In this document: positions 33,446-37,257 of the stretch, piece after piece | How positions within the stretch are numbered: position 1 is the first letter of the stretch | Layout of the letters: each line of letters begins with the position of its first letter | Notes under the pieces: generated by a model | What the model was told of the DNA's origin: nothing | Database searches by the model: none | Seen by the model: only the letters and a program-made list of their open reading frames with translations | Translations under genes and position numbers: made by a program | Assembly: GCA_023258955.1 (NCBI GenBank) | Contig: JAHFRE010000017.1 | Span: forward strand, 1-37,257 | Direction: 5' to 3' | Source of the DNA: Sterolibacterium sp. | Lineage (GTDB): Bacteria > Pseudomonadota > Gammaproteobacteria > Burkholderiales > Rhodocyclaceae | Length of the DNA stretch: 37,257 bases

Positions 33446-34126
33446 CTACGCTGACGGCGGGGTACGCAGATCCTCGAGCAGGGTGCCGTAGAGCCTTATC
33501 TCCTCCTCGTGCGTCTGGTCGCGCCATGGTTCGCGCAGCGCTTCGGCGTACCAGCGCCGCATCGCCGGCAGGTTCAGCAAACGCTCGGCGTAGGCCTTCG
33601 CCGCAGCGCTGAGCGGTAGCGCATAGCTGCGCACGCGGAAGGCGACGGGGGCGAAGAAGGCATCGACGGCGCTGAAGTCTGCCCCGGCCAGATAGGGTCC
33701 GCCGAAGCGGTCGAGGCCCTCGCGCCACAGCGCGTCGATGCGCGCGATGTCCTCGCCCAGGGCGGCGCTGGTCTCGTGCAGGCGCACGCGCACGCCGCAG
33801 TTCATGCCGCAGTGGTTGCGCAGGTTGGCGAAGCCGGCGTGCATCTCCGCCGTCGCGCAGCGCGCCCAGGCCCGCGCCGTGGCGTCCGCCGGCCAAACGC
33901 CGGCGTGCCTCTCGGCGAGGTATTCGACGATGGCGAGCGAGTCCCAGACGACGGTGGCCGCGTCGTGCAGGCAGGGAACGCGGCCGCTCGGTGAAAAATC
34001 CTGGAAGACGCAAGAGCCGAAGGCGGTCAAGCGCTCGGTGAAGGGCAGCGCCAATTGCTGCATCAATAGCCAGGGGCGCAGCGACCAGGACGAATAGTTC
34101 TTGTTGCCGATGAACAGTATGTACAT
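33446..34126 (-). CDS. Glutathione S-transferase
   Basis: The protein has 226 residues from ATG 34126 (MYILFIGNKNYSSWSLRPWL); a longer N-terminus is improbable. The first ~80 residues are the thioredoxin-like glutathione-binding domain; NKNYSSWSLRPW holds the likely catalytic Ser, and VWDSLAIVEYLAER is the conserved helix with the Asp/Glu-Ser glutathione contact. The rest is the all-helical domain (GADFSAVDAFFAPVAFRV). It would conjugate or reduce electrophiles with glutathione in the cytoplasm. Monocistronic; convergent with the outer-membrane protein gene. Confidence 0.93.
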   Translation of the reverse strand: MYILFIGNKNYSSWSLRPWLLMQQLALPFTERLTAFGSCVFQDFSPSGRVPCLHDAATVVWDSLAIVEYLAERHAGVWPADATARAWARCATAEMHAGFANLRNHCGMNCGVRVRLHETSAALGEDIARIDALWREGLDRFGGPYLAGADFSAVDAFFAPVAFRVRSYALPLSAAAKAYAERLLNLPAMRRWYAEALREPWRDQTHEEEIRLYGTLLEDLRTPPSA

Positions 34127-34257
34127 GGAGTTGACCAAGCTCAAGGCGGTGGGCGATCGTAGATCCGATATTAGCGCAGATGGATAAACCTGCCGCAGCA
34201 TCTTCCATCCGGTACCCGCGGCGGAATATAAGAGCCATCTAGAGTTCGGGAGAAATC

Positions 34258-36240
34258 ATGCAGCGTTCCACCATCATGCAGCGCCTGGCGCTGCTGGCCG
34301 CGGTGCCTCTGATCGCCCTCACCATCGTTTCCGGCATGCAGGTCTGGCAGGCGCTGGCCGTGTTTCGCGAAGCGGGCCGGACCCAGCAGCTGATGGATCT
34401 TTCGGTGGCCATCGGCAATCTGGTGCACACCCTGCAGACCGAGCGCGGTGCCACCGCCGGCTTCGTCCAATCGAAGGGACAGCGCTTCGCCGAGATCCTG
34501 CCGGGCACGCGCGCCAAGACCGACGAGACGCTGCAGGCGCTGAAGCTGGCCCTGGCCCAACTCGACGCGATCGCCTTTCCCACCCTGGCACGGGCGATGC
34601 AGGCGGCCAACGCCAAGCTCGACGGGCTGGGCGAGCTGCGCGGGCGCGCCAGCCAGTTCGCTGTCACCGCCGCCGATACAACCGCCTACTACACCACCAC
34701 GATCGCGCAGCTGGTCGATGCCATCGGCGCCGGTGTCGAGTACAACAAGAACGCCGCGATCTCGCAGAAGCTGATCGCCTACATCGGTTTCGTCCGCGCC
34801 AAGGAGACCGCCGGACAGGAGCGGGCGCTGACCACGGCGATCTACGCGGCCGACAGGGTCGAGCCGGCGCAGCTGCGCGCGATCCTCGATCGCATCAGCC
34901 GGCAGGAGGCCCACCTCGGCGACTTTCGCAGCGTCGCCGGCGGCGAGGAGCAGGCTTCGCTGCAGGCCATCCTCGCTGCGCCGGCGGCGCAAGAGGTGGC
35001 GCGGATGCGCAACGTGCTGATCGAGCGCTCGCTCGAGGGCGGCTTCGGCATCGATCCGACCGCCTGGTTCAAGGCCGCCACCGCCAAGATCGATGCCATG
35101 CACGACACCGAGAACCTGGTCACCGGCAACATTCGCGCCGCCGCGAGCAGCCTGTACAGCGACAGCCGCAACGCCCTGCTGGGGTTCCTGGCGCTCGGCG
35201 TGCTTGCCATCGTGCTCACCGTCGCTGTCTCGGTGTGGGCGGCGCGCAGCGTCAGCGAACCGCTGCGCGCCGCCGTGGCTTTCGCCGAGCGGGCGATTCG
35301 CGACTGCGACTTCACCGGCACCATGGTCGAGACCGGCACCATGGAGGTGGCGCGAACGGCGCAGGCCTTCAATCAGTTGATGGGAAAATTTCGCGAGATC
35401 ATCGCCGGCACCAAGCGCTCGAGCCAGCAGATCACCGACGCGGCGCGCCTGATGACCGATTCCTCGCGCCAGGTGAACGAAGGTTCGGTGATCCAGGCCG
35501 GGGCGACCGCCTCGGTGGCCGCCGCCGTCGACGAGGCCTCGGCCAGCGTCAGCGAGACCGCCGCCAACGCCCAGGCCGCCGCGGCGACCGTGGCCGAGGC
35601 GCGCGAGGGCAACGAGCACGCGTTGCAGGTGATGCGCGACACCATCGCCCAGATGAACAGCATCGCCAAGATCATCAGCGACTCGGGCAGCAACGTCGAA
35701 AGCCTCGACGCCAGTTCGCAGAAGATCGGCGGCATCGTCAAGGTGATCAAGGAGATCGCCGACCAGACCAATCTGCTGGCGTTGAACGCCGCGATCGAGG
35801 CGGCGCGCGCCGGTGAGCAGGGACGGGGCTTCGCGGTGGTCGCCGACGAGGTGCGCAAGCTGGCCGAGCGCACCACCCAGGCGACCGGTGAAATCGCGGC
35901 GTTGATCGCCACCATCCAGTCCGGCATCGGCGGCACAGTCACCGCGATGCAGCAGGCCAACGTGCAGGCGAGCGCCAGCCTGGAACTGGTGGGCAGGACC
36001 GAGGCCGCCTTGCACAAGATCGACGAGGGTTCGCGCGCCGTCGCCGCCAACGTCGAGAGCATCTCCCACGCCCTGGCCGAGCAGGACACGGCGATTCGCC
36101 AGATCGCCGTCAGCGTCGAGCGGATCGCGCAGATGACCGAGAGCAACACCCGCGCCGCCGAAGGCAACACGCAGACCGCCAGCGGTCTCAACGATCTCTC
36201 GGCGCAACTGCGTACCGCCGTGGCGGTATTTACCGTCTAG
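34258..36240 (+). CDS. Methyl-accepting chemotaxis protein with NIT sensor domain
   Basis: GGGAG (34248-34252) is five bases before the ATG. The protein has 660 residues. Order: TM1 (~9-27); periplasmic NIT domain (~40-300) with signature [22 protein letters not shown]2 (~305-327); HAMP; and a cytoplasmic signalling helix pair with the hairpin tip (~493-540, [20 protein letters not shown], then [18 protein letters not shown]). The C-terminus ends AVAVFTV without a CheR-binding pentapeptide. It should relay a nitrate/nitrite-type signal to CheA/CheW. No other che gene is in the window. Confidence 0.95.
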   Translation: MQRSTIMQRLALLAAVPLIALTIVSGMQVWQALAVFREAGRTQQLMDLSVAIGNLVHTLQTERGATAGFVQSKGQRFAEILPGTRAKTDETLQALKLALAQLDAIAFPTLARAMQAANAKLDGLGELRGRASQFAVTAADTTAYYTTTIAQLVDAIGAGVEYNKNAAISQKLIAYIGFVRAKETAGQERALTTAIYAADRVEPAQLRAILDRISRQEAHLGDFRSVAGGEEQASLQAILAAPAAQEVARMRNVLIERSLEGGFGIDPTAWFKAATAKIDAMHDTENLVTGNIRAAASSLYSDSRNALLGFLALGVLAIVLTVAVSVWAARSVSEPLRAAVAFAERAIRDCDFTGTMVETGTMEVARTAQAFNQLMGKFREIIAGTKRSSQQITDAARLMTDSSRQVNEGSVIQAGATASVAAAVDEASASVSETAANAQAAAATVAEAREGNEHALQVMRDTIAQMNSIAKIISDSGSNVESLDASSQKIGGIVKVIKEIADQTNLLALNAAIEAARAGEQGRGFAVVADEVRKLAERTTQATGEIAALIATIQSGIGGTVTAMQQANVQASASLELVGRTEAALHKIDEGSRAVAANVESISHALAEQDTAIRQIAVSVERIAQMTESNTRAAEGNTQTASGLNDLSAQLRTAVAVFTV

Positions 36241-36273
36241 CCGCGGCGCGCTGCGCGCACGGTCGCGTTCGTC

Positions 36274-36588
36274 TCAGGGCGCGACTTCGAGGTCGGCATC
36301 GCAGCCGCTGGCGACGGCGATGCGGCGAGCGAAGAAGCGGCCCGCCGCCGAGCGCAGCGCGACCGGCAGCCAGGGCAGGAATCTGCCCGGCGAGCGCACC
36401 ATGCCGCAGTCGTAGCGAGCCGCCTCGTCCCGCCAGAGCAGGGCCGGACAGGGTCCTTGCCAGCGCAGCAGGAACAGGCGCGCCACCGGGCAGGGTTCGA
36501 GCGCACAGCAGGCGCCGCAGCCGTTGCAGGGATCGCCCAGGGCCGGCTTGGCGGCTGCCCGGGAGTGCAGCGTGATCTGACGGATCAT
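36274..36588 (-). CDS. YkgJ-type cysteine-cluster protein
   Basis: The start is set at ATG 36588 (104 residues); upstream codons are Pro/Arg-rich and unlike a protein. A cysteine cluster CNGCGACC (C21, C24, C27, C28) followed by C33 in LEPCPV is the mark of the CxxCxxCC family, probably a zinc or iron-sulphur site. Further Cys residues occur in GPCPALLW, DCGMV and SGCDAD. Function is unknown. It lies beyond the hupB terminator on the same strand. Confidence 0.75.
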   Translation of the reverse strand: MIRQITLHSRAAAKPALGDPCNGCGACCALEPCPVARLFLLRWQGPCPALLWRDEAARYDCGMVRSPGRFLPWLPVALRSAAGRFFARRIAVASGCDADLEVAP

Positions 36589-36607
36589 CGCTGCCGCCAA
36601 CGGAAAC

Positions 36608-36641
36608 GGCCGGGCCCCACCGCTACTGGCGGGGCCCGGCC
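36608..36641 (-). terminator. Strong hairpin terminator after hupB
   Basis: A perfect 11-bp GC stem GGCCGGGCCCC (36608-36618)/GGGGCCCGGCC (36631-36641) with a 12-nt loop; on the minus strand it is followed by GTTTCCGTT. It is 30 bp past the hupB stop. Confidence 0.75.
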
Positions 36642-36670
36642 GGGGTCTTGTTGCCGCCTGTGGTTCAGGC

Positions 36671-36967
36671 TTATTTCTTCTTGGCGGCTTTCTTGCCGGC
36701 GACGGCGGCCTTGAAATTGGCACCGGCCTTGAACTTCGGCACCGTGGTCGCGGCGATCTTCAGTTCCTTGCCGGTCTGCGGATTGCGACCGGTGCGCGCG
36801 GCGCGCTTGGACGAGCTGAAGGTGCCGAAGCCGACCAAGGTGACGGTACCGCCCTTGGCGACAGCGCTGGTGATGGCTGCGGTGATGGCGTCAATGGCGC
36901 CGCCGGCGGCAGCCTTTGACACGTCGGCTTCCTTGGCAACAGCGTCGATGAGTTCAGCTTTGTTCAT
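36671..36967 (-). CDS. hupB: DNA-binding protein HU-beta
   Basis: The protein has 98 residues: [20 protein letters not shown] at the start and the DNA-binding arm [20 protein letters not shown] are canonical HU. It dimerises, bends DNA non-specifically and compacts the nucleoid. The C-terminus carries an extra Lys/Ala tail ([11 protein letters not shown]). An AGGGGGA sequence lies just before the ATG. The 5' leader is CA-rich on the coding strand (about 36980-37025), and a weak promoter (TTGCAC 37068-37063, TAGAAT 37042-37037, 20-bp spacer) lies upstream. Confidence 0.97.
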   Translation of the reverse strand: MNKAELIDAVAKEADVSKAAAGGAIDAITAAITSAVAKGGTVTLVGFGTFSSSKRAARTGRNPQTGKELKIAATTVPKFKAGANFKAAVAGKKAAKKK

Positions 36968-37146
36968 GGTTCCCCCTGAGTGGTGAGTTGGCTGGTGTGC
37001 TGGTGTATTGGCGGGTGAGTTGGCGCTCGCGGCGCAATTCTACATCGCTATTTTCGCTCTGTGTGCAATAGCCGCACATATTATGACAGTGCCGCCGGGC
37101 TGCGGCAACGCAGCATGGGGTCGGCTGCGACCCGCGCCAGTGCCTT

Positions 37147-37176
37147 GTGACAGAGGCGGTCGCAACAGATTACAAT
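37147..37176 (+). promoter_or_regulatory. Candidate promoter of yqgE
   Basis: GTGACA (37147-37152), an 18-bp spacer and TACAAT (37171-37176). The expected start is near 37183, almost on the GTG start codon at 37182. Confidence 0.5.
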
Positions 37177-37181
37177 GAAGC

Positions 37182-37257
37182 GTGATCGAAGATACCGCGA
37201 GCCTCGCCCACCAGTTCCTGATCGCCATGCCGGCCATGACGGACCCGAGCTTTTCCC
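37182..37257 (+). CDS. yqgE: YqgE/AlgH family protein, first 25 codons (3' end outside window)
   Basis: GTG 37182 is the first start after an in-frame TGA at 37176-37178. The visible residues include SLAHQFLIAMPAMTDPSFS, which match the conserved N-terminus of YqgE/AlgH (UPF0301) proteins (HxFLIAMP...DPxF). The family often precedes the Holliday-junction resolvase gene ruvX; the next gene is not in the window. Its function is poorly defined; AlgH was first tied to alginate control in Pseudomonas. No Shine-Dalgarno is visible. Confidence 0.8.
   Translation, partial: MIEDTASLAHQFLIAMPAMTDPSFS

Noticed and set aside
34171-36207. 678-codon open frame antisense to the chemoreceptor gene
   Set aside because: It is Gly/Asp/His-rich low-complexity reading of the opposite strand; the sense gene is certain.

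Overview
The window looks like a piece of a high-GC proteobacterial chromosome, most likely a betaproteobacterium of the Rhodocyclales / Accumulibacter type. This is an inference from the gene mix: an ActP-type acetate symporter, monomeric NADP isocitrate dehydrogenase, HU-beta, a PqiA/PqiB lipid-transport operon, and several NIT, hemerythrin and cyclic-di-GMP linked sensory genes. No rRNA or other taxonomic marker is present, so the genus is a guess.

Layout. (1) 1-1077: the 3' end of actP, its terminator, and an intact tRNA-Phe(GAA). (2) 1034-13989: a 12.9-kb integrative element inserted in the tRNA-Phe gene. It is bounded by a 49-bp direct repeat with one mismatch (attL at the tRNA 3' half, attR at 13941) and ends with a tyrosine recombinase. 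It carries a probable restriction-modification cassette: a small ribbon-helix-helix regulator, a TaqI/Eco57I-like adenine methyltransferase, and a convergent PLD-family nuclease with a likely B3-type DNA-binding tail. It also has an XRE regulator with a duplicated relic of its own C-terminus, a run of small membrane and hypothetical genes, and a stand-alone SF3/D5-like helicase with iteron-like repeats upstream. The element has its own terminator just inside attL. The original terminator of the tRNA is stranded beyond attR. (3) 13990-17535: host DNA resumes with a SpoIIAA-like/hemerythrin-like fusion, then a GEMM-I cyclic di-GMP riboswitch leading a Calx-beta/RTX surface protein with three near-identical 381-bp repeats. 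(4) 17574-24100: entericidin lipoprotein, a VOC protein, two single-module PqiA proteins plus PqiB in an overlapping operon, icd, and a small exported protein. (5) 24141-36240: a signalling and envelope region with two large hybrid histidine kinases (one with NIT, HPt and bacteriohemerythrin domains), a GT9 glycosyltransferase followed by a PagP-like outer-membrane protein, a MetA-type outer-membrane protein, a glutathione S-transferase, and a NIT-domain chemoreceptor. (6) 36274-end: a cysteine-cluster protein, hupB, and the first codons of a YqgE/AlgH protein.

How the parts work together. Within the element, the regulator, methyltransferase and nuclease form an addiction/defence-type cassette whose two large genes end on the same CTAG palindrome. 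Both ends of the cassette have candidate operators. The helicase and repeats suggest that the excised circle may replicate. In the host part, cyclic di-GMP sensing probably controls adhesion, while the NIT and hemerythrin sensors point to nitrate/nitrite and oxygen or redox signalling. All function calls are from reading translated sequence and motifs; no database search was run.
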